From contig CAWDZQ010000004.1 of NCBI GenBank assembly GCA_963807065.1, positions 124,001 to 188,000 on the forward strand: a DNA stretch of 64,000 bases, given 5' to 3'. The position numbers and the translations under genes are program-made. Below are positions 18,734-26,199 of this stretch, piece by piece. Under the pieces are notes generated by a model that saw nothing but the letters and a program-made list of their open reading frames with translations, did not search any database and was not told where the DNA came from. Numbering within the stretch: position 1 is the stretch's first letter; every line of letters begins with the position of its first letter. Origin of the DNA: CAWAND01 sp963807065 (GTDB taxonomy: Bacteria; Chloroflexota; Anaerolineae; Anaerolineales; E44-bin32).

Positions 18734-19683
18734 GGAGTTGTCTCCATTTCCAACAAGGTGCCAGCTAGGTTCAACACATCTTCGGCCAGAGATGCCCGCG
18801 CCGCACCGTCATGCATGACGGTGCCCGTCACGAGGGTTTGGATCCCCATCTTCTGGATGTCCTCAGCTTGAGCCTGGTCCTGGCGGTCAATCACAAACCC
18901 ATCGACCAGGCCTTTGAAATGCTCGGCAACAGCTATCGCCTCGGCCTTCAACCCGAGCTCGCGGAACATCTTGGCGGCGGGCCCTTTGATGGCCCGTCCA
19001 CCGACAATGGGAGAAACACCTACCACCGTCCGGGAGGCGATGGCCTGTCGGATGCCGGGTATGGCCAGGATGGGATCAAGGCTGACCCATGGGTTGGACG
19101 GACAGAAGAGGACCAGATCGGCCCTCGTGAGCGAGTCCAACACACCCGGCGCCGGCCGCGCATGTGAGGCACCCTCGAAACGAAAACCCTTCACTTTGGG
19201 CTCACAGCGCCTGGCCACAAAGTATGTCTGGAAAGGAAGATCGCCTTCCTCGGTTTCAACCACGGTCGGCACGGGATCATCGGTCATCGGCAGCACAGGC
19301 ACCCGTATGCCCAGGGAATGCGAGACCCGTTGAACAAATTGGCTTAGAGTCATTCCCTGGCGCAGGGCCTGAGTCCGGAGGACATGCAGGGCCACGTCCT
19401 TGTCTCCCAACTGAAACCAGTCGGCGCCCTGCATGGCCTTCACGCTGGCCATGAAGTTCCAGCTTTCGTGGTCGCGCCCCCATCCCGTGGTCGGATTGGC
19501 GATTCCGCCCAGCGTGTACAGCACCGTATCCAGATCGGGGCAGATACGCAGGCCCAGATGGTCGAAATCGTCGCCGGTATTGACAACCACCGTCAAGTTG
19601 CCGGGCGGAAGGACAGCCGCCAGGCCATCCACGAGTTTGGCCCCCCCAACTCCTCCCGCCAGGGCAGTGACCCTTAACGCCAC
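18730..19683 (-). CDS. cofD: 2-phospho-L-lactate transferase
   Basis: CofD (FbiA) joins the activated three-carbon acid to Fo, making F420-0 or dehydro-F420-0. The 317-residue protein has the signature LAGGVGGAKLVDGLA at residues 7-21, VVVNTGDDFDHLGLRI, and VLFCPSNPWVSLDPIL. The chosen start is GTG at 19683, in frame and 10 bases inside the end of the nitroreductase gene; a longer frame to 19836 would add a low-complexity tail not seen in CofD. It is translationally coupled to its neighbours. Confidence 0.93.
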   Translation of the reverse strand: MALRVTALAGGVGGAKLVDGLAAVLPPGNLTVVVNTGDDFDHLGLRICPDLDTVLYTLGGIANPTTGWGRDHESWNFMASVKAMQGADWFQLGDKDVALHVLRTQALRQGMTLSQFVQRVSHSLGIRVPVLPMTDDPVPTVVETEEGDLPFQTYFVARRCEPKVKGFRFEGASHARPAPGVLDSLTRADLVLFCPSNPWVSLDPILAIPGIRQAIASRTVVGVSPIVGGRAIKGPAAKMFRELGLKAEAIAVAEHFKGLVDGFVIDRQDQAQAEDIQKMGIQTLVTGTVMHDGAARASLAEDVLNLAGTLLEMETTP

Positions 19684-20288
19684 TTGACGACCTCGTTCAA
19701 GCTCATGCGCTCCCGTTCTCGCCCCAGTTCGTCCGGGTGACCCAGGGCAATCATTCCCTGTGCCTCCCATCCTGACGGCAAGTCCAGAATCTGGCGCACG
19801 ATCGCCGGCGTGAACAGCGGCGAGCAGACCCAGCATGCCCCCAAACCTTCGGCATGGGCAGCCATCAACAACTGGCCACCCGCCAGGGCCACGCTTTGAA
19901 CAGCCATGGCGTGCTCAGCCGCCTGCCGGAAGTCGTCATCGTAGTGATCCATATCTTCCATGGTCAGGAACAGCATGATGACCGCCGCTGCCCCCAGCAT
20001 CCGGTCTCGTCCCCGGGCCACGATCCGTTCGATCTCAGCCGGAGGCAGTCCATCCTGTGCCAGATCGACCCCAAACGGCTCGGACATCGCCGTTATCAGC
20101 CGCTCGCGCAGGTCGACATCCTCAAGCACGACAAACCGCCAGGGTTGCCGATTGTGGGCCGACGGTGCACGGCATGCGGCCTCCAGAAGTCGCTCAAGGG
20201 CGACCCGGCCGACAGGGCGGCTGGTGAACTTGCGGATGGAGCGCCGAGTGGCAACAAGCTCCTGGTAGACGTACTGAGTATCTGTCAC
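19674..20288 (-). CDS. Nitroreductase family; likely dehydro-F420-0 reductase
   Basis: 204-residue FMN-binding nitroreductase. FMN-site elements are visible: RRSIRKFTSRPV near the start, ACRAPSAHNRQPWRFVVL, and AEGLGACWVCSPLF with the C-terminal GMIALGHPDE. The C-terminal domain of mycobacterial FbiB, a nitroreductase, reduces dehydro-F420-0 to F420-0. A stand-alone copy placed between cofE/FDOR and cofD fits that role. The start is GTG at 20288, whose GTGA overlaps the stop of the split-barrel oxidoreductase; a frame beginning at 20309 is less likely. Function is inferred from family and context. Confidence 0.85.
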   Translation of the reverse strand: MTDTQYVYQELVATRRSIRKFTSRPVGRVALERLLEAACRAPSAHNRQPWRFVVLEDVDLRERLITAMSEPFGVDLAQDGLPPAEIERIVARGRDRMLGAAAVIMLFLTMEDMDHYDDDFRQAAEHAMAVQSVALAGGQLLMAAHAEGLGACWVCSPLFTPAIVRQILDLPSGWEAQGMIALGHPDELGRERERMSLNEVVKWR

Positions 20289-20683
20289 CTGTTGGTAAGA
20301 GAGGAACACGCCCTATTGGTGTAGATGACCCGGGTTTGACCTTCTGTCGAGTTTGGATAGCGCTCGTGGCCTTGGTGTTTCAGGGCCAGGTGATCGAGAT
20401 GAGCCCTGGTGCTTTCCTCTTCTTGTCCGACGACCTTCCCACGCACTTGAAGATAGCGAGAGGGATGGTCAGGGTCGAGAACGGTGAAGGCCACAGTGCT
20501 TCGTTCCCTCATGTTGATATGTTTGACGCGCCCGTGCGCGGTGTTCACTCTGAAGTCACCGTCCTCGACATCGAACCAAACCGGCGTTGCCTGAGGGCTG
20601 CCATCGGGCATCAGTCTGGCCAGCACCGCAAACGCCTTCTTGTCGAAGGACAACAAATCCTGTGCGGTTTCTGGGATCTCCAT
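20285..20683 (-). CDS. PPOX-class F420-dependent oxidoreductase (split barrel)
   Basis: 132 residues from ATG at 20683 (GGGAGG seven bases upstream); the longer frame to 20776 adds a poor N-terminus. The sequence FAVLARLMPDGSPQATPVWF, NTAHGRVKHINM and DPDHPSRYLQVRGKVVG is typical of the flavin/deazaflavin oxidoreductase split-barrel family, most members of which bind F420. Substrate unknown. It is the first gene after a 142-base gap behind cofE, where a weak internal promoter (TTCAGC, 17 bases, TAGAAT) may lie. Confidence 0.87.
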   Translation of the reverse strand: MEIPETAQDLLSFDKKAFAVLARLMPDGSPQATPVWFDVEDGDFRVNTAHGRVKHINMRERSTVAFTVLDPDHPSRYLQVRGKVVGQEEESTRAHLDHLALKHQGHERYPNSTEGQTRVIYTNRACSSLTNR

Positions 20684-20825
20684 GCCTGCCTGAACCTCCC
20701 AAACCAACCGCGAAAACTCGACGTGAAAGCGTGCGCCCATCCACAACAGCGCCGGCCCTGATGGGCACCGGCACATCCTATTCTAACGGATTGGCGCCAA
20801 CTGCTGAATCACCCCTTTGTCTCCC

Positions 20826-21608
20826 TTAACGGAACAGGTCCACCGACTTAGACCTCAGGAGCTCGGCCAGCGAACCTTCCCGCAGGGGATAGGGGAGACC
20901 CCGCACGTGCACAAAAGGACGGCCCTCATCGGCTTGGCCCATGAGCGACGATGCCGCCGCAGCAATTTCATCCGCCAGACCCACCTGAGTAATCCTGAGC
21001 GGCTCACCGAAGAGATCCGGGTGGCCCCTCAGGTCCAACAGGGCAGGGAATTGAAACACACCAATGGCCACACCCACCGTTCCCATACGCCAGGCTCGCC
21101 CATGAGAATCGATGATCAGGACCCCCACGACGGCGGCCGTGGCCGCCTCGAGGGCTTCTCCGAGGTGGCGAGCCGATGCGTCCGGGTCCTCTGGCAGCAG
21201 CAGGACCCATGGTTCGCCTTCCCTACCCGGTTCGCCGGCCACATTGGAGTGGTCAACTCCGGCGTTGGCGCTGACGAACCCAAGGCGGTGCTCGACGACC
21301 AGCAGGCCCGGGCGAGACCGAACGACCTCGGAGCTCTCCCCAAGGATGACCTCTACCAAGCGCGGATCCTTGCCGACCTCTTCCGCAAGGTTCAATGCCG
21401 GCGGGGAGGGGACGACGTCGTTGAGGCAGACCAACCGCCCCTCAGCTTTCGAGACCACCTTCTGGGCAACCACAAGGACGTCGCCGGATTGGAGGGTCAT
21501 GCCGCCGGCCCTCAGCCCGTCAAGCACCAGAGCCGCCAAGTCGTCCCCCGGCTGCACCAGCGGCACATCGGGCAGGGCTGTGAGTATGAGTTGATGAGGG
21601 GCGGTCAC
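20826..21608 (-). CDS. cofE: Coenzyme F420-0:L-glutamate ligase
   Basis: 260 residues matching CofE, which adds glutamates to F420-0 using GTP. Family motifs include GDVLVVAQKVVSKAEGR, the metal-binding NAGVDHSN, and IDSHGRAWRMGTVGVAIG. GTG at 21608 overlaps the npdG stop by four bases. There is no fused nitroreductase domain as in FbiB; that domain is supplied by the separate gene at 19674-20288. Confidence 0.94.
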   Translation of the reverse strand: MTAPHQLILTALPDVPLVQPGDDLAALVLDGLRAGGMTLQSGDVLVVAQKVVSKAEGRLVCLNDVVPSPPALNLAEEVGKDPRLVEVILGESSEVVRSRPGLLVVEHRLGFVSANAGVDHSNVAGEPGREGEPWVLLLPEDPDASARHLGEALEAATAAVVGVLIIDSHGRAWRMGTVGVAIGVFQFPALLDLRGHPDLFGEPLRITQVGLADEIAAAASSLMGQADEGRPFVHVRGLPYPLREGSLAELLRSKSVDLFR

Positions 21609-22273
21609 TTCTTCAGTCCCACCACCTTGATCGATCCCCGCAGTGATTTGTAGTGCTTGTTCATTCGGATGATCACGGCAGTCAAACCCTCAATGACCAC
21701 GGCGTTGTCAAGTTCCCCTGCATAGTACCCGTTCATGCCGGCGCCCTCAGCCAGCTTGATGATCTCCTCGGCAGCCGCCTGATCGTCGGCGCAGATCAGC
21801 ACGTCCACATCGATGGGTTCCTCGGGATTCTTCTTCAATACGAAGGCAGGCGCGGTTTGGAAGCCTGCCACAACGCGCACCCCCTCCCCCAAGATCTGCT
21901 GCGCGGTGCGCGCCGCCGCCGGAGGTTCCGGCGGTCGAGCATCACGGTAATCCACCCGGGCGGTGGTATCCACCAGGATCTTTCCCTGCAGGTCGTCCTT
22001 GAGACTCTCCAGGGCGGCGTCGTGGGCCGTGTAATCGACGGTCAAGATGGCGATGTCCGCTTTGCGGGCCGCATCCGCGTTCTCCATGCCCTGAATGGTT
22101 TCAAGGCCAAGTTCCTGGTTGAGTTCGGCGGCCACGGCCTGTGCCTTCTCTTTCTGCCGGGAACCGATCAAGACCTGATAGCCGGCCTTGGCCCAGCGGC
22201 TGGCAAGAGCAGGCCCCGATTGCCCGGTGCCTCCCAAAATAGCCAGGGTCAGGATCAAACGATCTTCACTCAT
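21605..22273 (-). CDS. npdG: NADPH-dependent F420 reductase
   Basis: 222-residue Rossmann protein that exchanges hydride between NADP(H) and F420. The dinucleotide site reads LAILGGTGQSGPALASRWAK, followed by VLIGSRQKEKAQ (NADP-type Arg). Later motifs ILTVDYTAHDAALESLKDD and LICADDQAAAEE match the Fno/NpdG family. ATG at 22273 is preferred; the frame extends to 22336 but would run into ssnA. It lies 27 bases behind ssnA and is coupled to cofE, so F420 reduction is tied to the purine operon. Confidence 0.9.
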   Translation of the reverse strand: MSEDRLILTLAILGGTGQSGPALASRWAKAGYQVLIGSRQKEKAQAVAAELNQELGLETIQGMENADAARKADIAILTVDYTAHDAALESLKDDLQGKILVDTTARVDYRDARPPEPPAAARTAQQILGEGVRVVAGFQTAPAFVLKKNPEEPIDVDVLICADDQAAAEEIIKLAEGAGMNGYYAGELDNAVVIEGLTAVIIRMNKHYKSLRGSIKVVGLKK

Positions 22274-22299
22274 ACGGCCTCCAAATCTCGCCCAGCATT

Positions 22300-23658
22300 T
22301 CAGTCGGGCGGCACGTTCTGGTTGTATCGCTCCCACACAGCCGGTACACGCTGGCGCGCCTTGGCCGTGATCTCCGCCTCGTCCAGGGTCAGCAGCTCTC
22401 GGTCTCGCATGAGCAGGCGACCCTCAACCATGGTCGCGGTCACCTTAAACTCGTGGAAACCGAACACGATATGCCAGGGAAGGTTGCCCTCATGGACAGG
22501 CGTCGTCGCATGGTAGTCCACCAGGATCAGGTCGGCACGGGCGCCGGGCTGGATGACGCCAAGGGGTGCCTCGGGGAAGAAACTTCCAGCCAGGGCAGCG
22601 TTGTTGACGACGGCGATTTGCACCAACTTATCGGCCGGCATGCGCCGAGGATCGCGGTGCCACACCTTGTGTAAAAGATACGCCGTCTTCCACTCCTCCC
22701 ACATGGCGTTGGAGAACCCATCGTTTCCCAGACACACGCGGACGCCCATGCGCAGCAACGAGTCTACATCCGCCACACCGACTCCGTTGTTCATGTTGGA
22801 CCGTGGCTGGTGGCTGACCCAGCACCCGGTTTCCGCCAGCAGCTCCATCTCGCGGCCATCGACATGGATGGCATGGGCCACAATCGATCTCTCGTCCAGA
22901 ATGTCGTGTTCCAGCAGCCGATCAACGATGCGCTTCCCCGATTTCTGCAGGCTGTCGTACTCGTCGGCTTCGTGCTCGGCGACATGGATATGAAATGCCG
23001 AGCCGGTGGGGGCGGCCCGCCGACAGGCATCCAGACTTTCGTCCGACAAGGTCAGGCTGGCATGCAGGCCAAAGGCGGCGGCCACGCGACCCCCGGCCAC
23101 CGGCTCGGCGGCACAGCGCTGGATGAACCGCAGGTTTTCATCGCGGCCGGCGCTTGACTTGGCCTTGCCGTCTCGGTCGGTGACCTCGTAGCACAGCACG
23201 GCCCTCAGGCCGGAACGATCCACGGCATCGGCGATGATATCCAATGAGCCGTCAATGGCATTTGGAGAGGCATGATGATCGATGAGTGTGGTTGTGCCGT
23301 GACGAATCGCATCCACCAGGCAGACCAACGCCGAGCTGCGAACATCTTCGCTGTCCAAAGATTTGTCCAGCGGCCACCAGAGCTTGCGGAGCACGTCGGG
23401 GAAATCCCTCGGGGGGCGTCCGGGGATAGCCATGCCGCGCGCAAAGGCCCCGTAAAAGTGGGTATGGGCGCAGATGTTGCCCGGCAGCAGCCACTGACCC
23501 CCGGCATCCAGAATTTCCTCGTCTGGATTCGCTTGCGCCAATTCGGGGGTTGGCCCCAAGGCGCTGATTGTGCCATTTTTCACAAGCAAAGCGTGATCTT
23601 CGAGAATCCGGTTGGGCTGCCCCCAGGTGACCAAACGGGCGTGGGTGATGAGCATCAT
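22300..23658 (-). CDS. ssnA: SsnA-type aminohydrolase
   Basis: 452-residue amidohydrolase of the ATZ/TRZ-SsnA group. Metal ligands are visible in NICAHTHFYGAFARGM, HIHVAEHEADE, IVAHAIHVDG and CLGNDGFSNAMWEEWKTAYL, the last being typical of SsnA. In enterobacteria ssnA belongs to the purine/urate gene cluster with hydA, ygfK and xdhD; its substrate is unsettled but probably an amino-purine or ring-opened product. ATG at 23658 (or 23655) follows AGGAG. It is the first gene of the long run that ends at 6251, behind a roughly 335-base leader. Confidence 0.9.
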   Translation of the reverse strand: MMLITHARLVTWGQPNRILEDHALLVKNGTISALGPTPELAQANPDEEILDAGGQWLLPGNICAHTHFYGAFARGMAIPGRPPRDFPDVLRKLWWPLDKSLDSEDVRSSALVCLVDAIRHGTTTLIDHHASPNAIDGSLDIIADAVDRSGLRAVLCYEVTDRDGKAKSSAGRDENLRFIQRCAAEPVAGGRVAAAFGLHASLTLSDESLDACRRAAPTGSAFHIHVAEHEADEYDSLQKSGKRIVDRLLEHDILDERSIVAHAIHVDGREMELLAETGCWVSHQPRSNMNNGVGVADVDSLLRMGVRVCLGNDGFSNAMWEEWKTAYLLHKVWHRDPRRMPADKLVQIAVVNNAALAGSFFPEAPLGVIQPGARADLILVDYHATTPVHEGNLPWHIVFGFHEFKVTATMVEGRLLMRDRELLTLDEAEITAKARQRVPAVWERYNQNVPPD

Positions 23659-24000
23659 TTACTCCTGCGCGACATGCGGCCTGTGTTGAGCTGACGCCTC
23701 ACCTGCCGGGGTAGCAACTGGCGGCAGACGGCAGCTGGACGCTTGGGGGGCCGATCGAAAGACTGTGTCCGATAGTTTGAGGCAGGCGGGAGCATTATCT
23801 CCCTGGCGTCGCCAGTGGCGGCTGTGATTGAAAGTTCGGCAATTCGGGCCTCAGGCTTTGCCGTGCCCAGCCTCGTCTCGGACACGGGTTGGTGCGTGTC
23901 GGACGCCCATGATGGACGCGGCCGTGAATTCAACCGGCGGACTCGAGAGGCCAAGCATGCCGCAAAGGCAGGAGTGAGGGATGAATCCGCGGCAAGTGCC
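23659..24000 (-). promoter_or_regulatory. Long structured leader of ssnA
   Basis: About 335 bases of transcript separate the promoter from ssnA and hold no credible gene. Near 23775-23830 two adjacent hairpins occur on the minus strand: CUGGC-GAC-GCCAG directly followed by GGGAG-AUAAUG-CUCCC. Length and structure suggest a cis-regulatory RNA, but no known purine riboswitch core (UAUA / UCUACC) is visible. Confidence 0.4.
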
Positions 24001-24029
24001 ATTCTAGCATGCAGGCCGGCTGGGAACAA
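24001..24029 (-). promoter_or_regulatory. Promoter of the ssnA-F420-xdh run
   Basis: Minus-strand TTGTTC (24029-24024), 17-base spacer, TAGAAT (24006-24001). It is the only good promoter found upstream of ssnA. Confidence 0.6.
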
Positions 24030-24064
24030 ACTCCACGGTGGTGCTATCCCTTTTCGATGGACGG

Positions 24065-25489
24065 CTAGACTACGACGGCGCCGGGAAGACGGTGTTGAAA
24101 ACGTCCCATGCCTGGCTTGCCCAGCCAGCGCTCACCATCGACGATCATCACCCCGCGCAAAAACACCTTCTCGGGGAACCCCTGGAGCTCCCAGCCTTCA
24201 AACAGATTGTAGTCCGTCCGGTGCTTGGCCCGAGCCACGCCATAGGTCAACCGGCGATCCATGTCCCAGATGGCGATGTCGGCATCTGCCCCGGGCACCA
24301 GCGCCCCCTTGCGAGGGTATAGGCCGAAGATCTTGGCGGGATGTGTGCTGGTGAGCGCGACGAACTGGTTGGGCGTCAGGCGCCCCTGGCCGACGCCATA
24401 GGACCAGAGAATCGGGAGCCGGTCCCCTACCCCAGGCAGCCCGTTGGGAATCTTGGTGAAATCGCCTGCCCCCAACTCCTTTCCGGGGATGGCCACCGGT
24501 TGGCCCTCGTACTCAATCGGCTGCGTGCCATCCCAGAAGAAGGGGCAGTGATCGGTGCCCACGGTCTGGATGACATTGTGACTGAGGCCCTGCCACAGAC
24601 CGCGTTGGTCTTCCGGTTTGCGAAGGGGAGGCGAGCACACCCACTTTCCGCCGTCGGGGCGGGTGAGCAGGTCGTCACTGAAGAAGAGGTACTGCGGACA
24701 AGTTTCGCCCATCACGGGGAGCCCCCTCGCCCTCGCGTAGGCCAGCTGGTCCACCTCACCGGCAGTGTTCATGTGGACAACGTACAAGGGAGATTCGGCC
24801 TGAGCCGCCAGAGCGACCGCTCGCAGGAAGGCCTCGACGGCCCCCCACGCGGGGCGGGTGCGCGCATGGTATTCAGCCGATGTGTGGCCGGCGGCCAAGG
24901 CTTCACGGACCAGCACATCAATCACATCCCCGTTCTCTCCGTGCAGCATGGTAAGCATGCCGTGCTCGGCGCCGCGTCGCATCACCTGAAAGATCTCCCC
25001 GTCCTGCAGCCTTAGCCGGCCGTTGTAGGCGGTGAACACCTTGAGAGTGGTGATGCCCTGGTCAACCAGGGACGGGATCTCTGCCAGCACCGCCTGATCG
25101 AGGCGGGTGATGTTCGCGTGAAAACCAAAATCGATCGCCGCCCGGCCGTCTGCCCGCCCGTGCCAGGCGTCGACCCCGTCCCGCAGCGTGCCCTCCTCTG
25201 GTTGGGGCACAAAATCCAGGGCAGTCGTGGTGCCTCCAAAAGCCGCTGCCTTGTGACCGGTGTAGTGGTCGTCTGATGAGACCGTGTCGAACATGGGGAG
25301 GTTGAAATGGGTGTGCGGATCGATCCCGCCGGGCATCACGAGCTTGCCCGAGGCATCGACCACTTCCGCGCCAGGTTCATCGACGTGATCGGCAATGGCG
25401 GCGATGCGCTCGTCATGAATGAGGATGTCGGCGGTGAACGTCTCTTCGGCGGTGATCAAGGTGCCGCCCTGGATCACAGTGCTTCGCAT
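24065..25489 (-). CDS. hydA: Dihydropyrimidinase/hydantoinase
   Basis: 474-residue cyclic amidohydrolase that opens dihydropyrimidine, hydantoin or related rings. Metal site HTHFNLPM, the carboxylated Lys in TLKVFTAYNG, and later HGENGDV, VVHMNTAGEVDQ and VGTDHCPFFW are all present. The length is typical of D-hydantoinase/dihydropyrimidinase. ATG at 25489 follows AGGAG. It lies directly upstream of the ssnA promoter region and has its own -10 box at 25540-25545. In the enterobacterial purine cluster HydA acts next to SsnA, which fits here. Substrate not determined. Confidence 0.93.
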   Translation of the reverse strand: MRSTVIQGGTLITAEETFTADILIHDERIAAIADHVDEPGAEVVDASGKLVMPGGIDPHTHFNLPMFDTVSSDDHYTGHKAAAFGGTTTALDFVPQPEEGTLRDGVDAWHGRADGRAAIDFGFHANITRLDQAVLAEIPSLVDQGITTLKVFTAYNGRLRLQDGEIFQVMRRGAEHGMLTMLHGENGDVIDVLVREALAAGHTSAEYHARTRPAWGAVEAFLRAVALAAQAESPLYVVHMNTAGEVDQLAYARARGLPVMGETCPQYLFFSDDLLTRPDGGKWVCSPPLRKPEDQRGLWQGLSHNVIQTVGTDHCPFFWDGTQPIEYEGQPVAIPGKELGAGDFTKIPNGLPGVGDRLPILWSYGVGQGRLTPNQFVALTSTHPAKIFGLYPRKGALVPGADADIAIWDMDRRLTYGVARAKHRTDYNLFEGWELQGFPEKVFLRGVMIVDGERWLGKPGMGRFQHRLPGAVVV

Positions 25490-25539
25490 GTAACTCTCCT
25501 GCGCCCGGGCGTGTCAAAGCGAGGATGGCGGGCTTTCAC

Positions 25540-25545
25540 ATTATA
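25540..25545 (-). promoter_or_regulatory. hydA promoter -10 box
   Basis: Perfect minus-strand TATAAT about 50 bases before the hydA start, with no good -35 box at the right distance. Probably activator-dependent or weak. Confidence 0.45.
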
Positions 25546-25600
25546 GGCCTTCCAACTGGGAGTTCGCCTCGCACCGTCCCGATGATGGGCGCCAAATCCA

Positions 25601-25629
25601 ACAAGGGCAGCCCCATGGGCTGCCCTTGT
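25601..25629 (-). terminator. Terminator between 25650 gene and hydA
   Basis: Perfect 13-bp stem (25601-25613 with 25617-25629) and 3-base loop, followed on the minus strand by a short T-rich run. It ends the transcript of the DUF2207 and zinc-ribbon membrane protein genes. Confidence 0.7.
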
Positions 25630-25649
25630 CCCTGATACCTAAGCCGGAT

Positions 25650-26168
25650 TCAGTTCAAGAAATATTCGGTGCCGCAGTAGGGACAGGTAATGACGCCTTT
25701 CCCCACCAGTTTGAGTGCGCCGCCACAGTTCTTACACTTATCGAGTTCGCGCAGGGCCGAGGCATCCTGCGAGTACAGCACCCCTTCATCCCAATTGATG
25801 AAGCCGGTGAAGAGCCCCATGCCTACCAAGGAGTGAATTTCTTCCTGCACCTGATTCCGGCTGGAGCCGAGTTCGAGCACCAGGTCGCTGATCGGCATCT
25901 GACCCCGGCTTTTCACCACGTCCAGAATTCGTCTCAACTCCGTGCGCTGGGCGTCATCCGCCGCTTCCCGGCCGCTGCGAATCAGGAGAAAGATTCCGCC
26001 GCCTATCAGGGGCAGGACCACGATGGCCAAGAAGGCGCCGCCAAGCACGGCTCCGGTCACTTGCAGCCTGCCTCCGGTTACGCTCGTCGCGAGCCAAAGC
26101 ACTCCGATGAGCGCCAGGGCCGACCCGCCGACGATCAGGAGAATTCCCATCAACTTTCCGCTTCTCAT
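25650..26168 (-). CDS. Membrane protein with winged-helix and zinc-ribbon tail
   Basis: 172 residues from ATG at 26168. Two transmembrane helices lie at about residues 6-26 and 40-62. A winged-helix-like segment follows (DVVKSRGQMPISDLVLEL, SRNQVQEEIHSLVGMGLF). The C-terminus is a zinc ribbon with ligands in KCKNCGG and TCPYCGTEYFLN. The longer frame to 26276 adds an alanine-rich tail and is unlikely. It follows the DUF2207 gene by 31 bases and may work with it at the membrane. Function unknown. Confidence 0.8.
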   Translation of the reverse strand: MRSGKLMGILLIVGGSALALIGVLWLATSVTGGRLQVTGAVLGGAFLAIVVLPLIGGGIFLLIRSGREAADDAQRTELRRILDVVKSRGQMPISDLVLELGSSRNQVQEEIHSLVGMGLFTGFINWDEGVLYSQDASALRELDKCKNCGGALKLVGKGVITCPYCGTEYFLN

Positions 26169-26199
26169 GGCTGGTATGCTCCGTGTTTGGTCGCGGGCA

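Noticed and set aside
23659..24000. Classical purine riboswitch in the ssnA leader
   Set aside because: The conserved core bases of the guanine/adenine aptamer could not be found on the transcribed strand.
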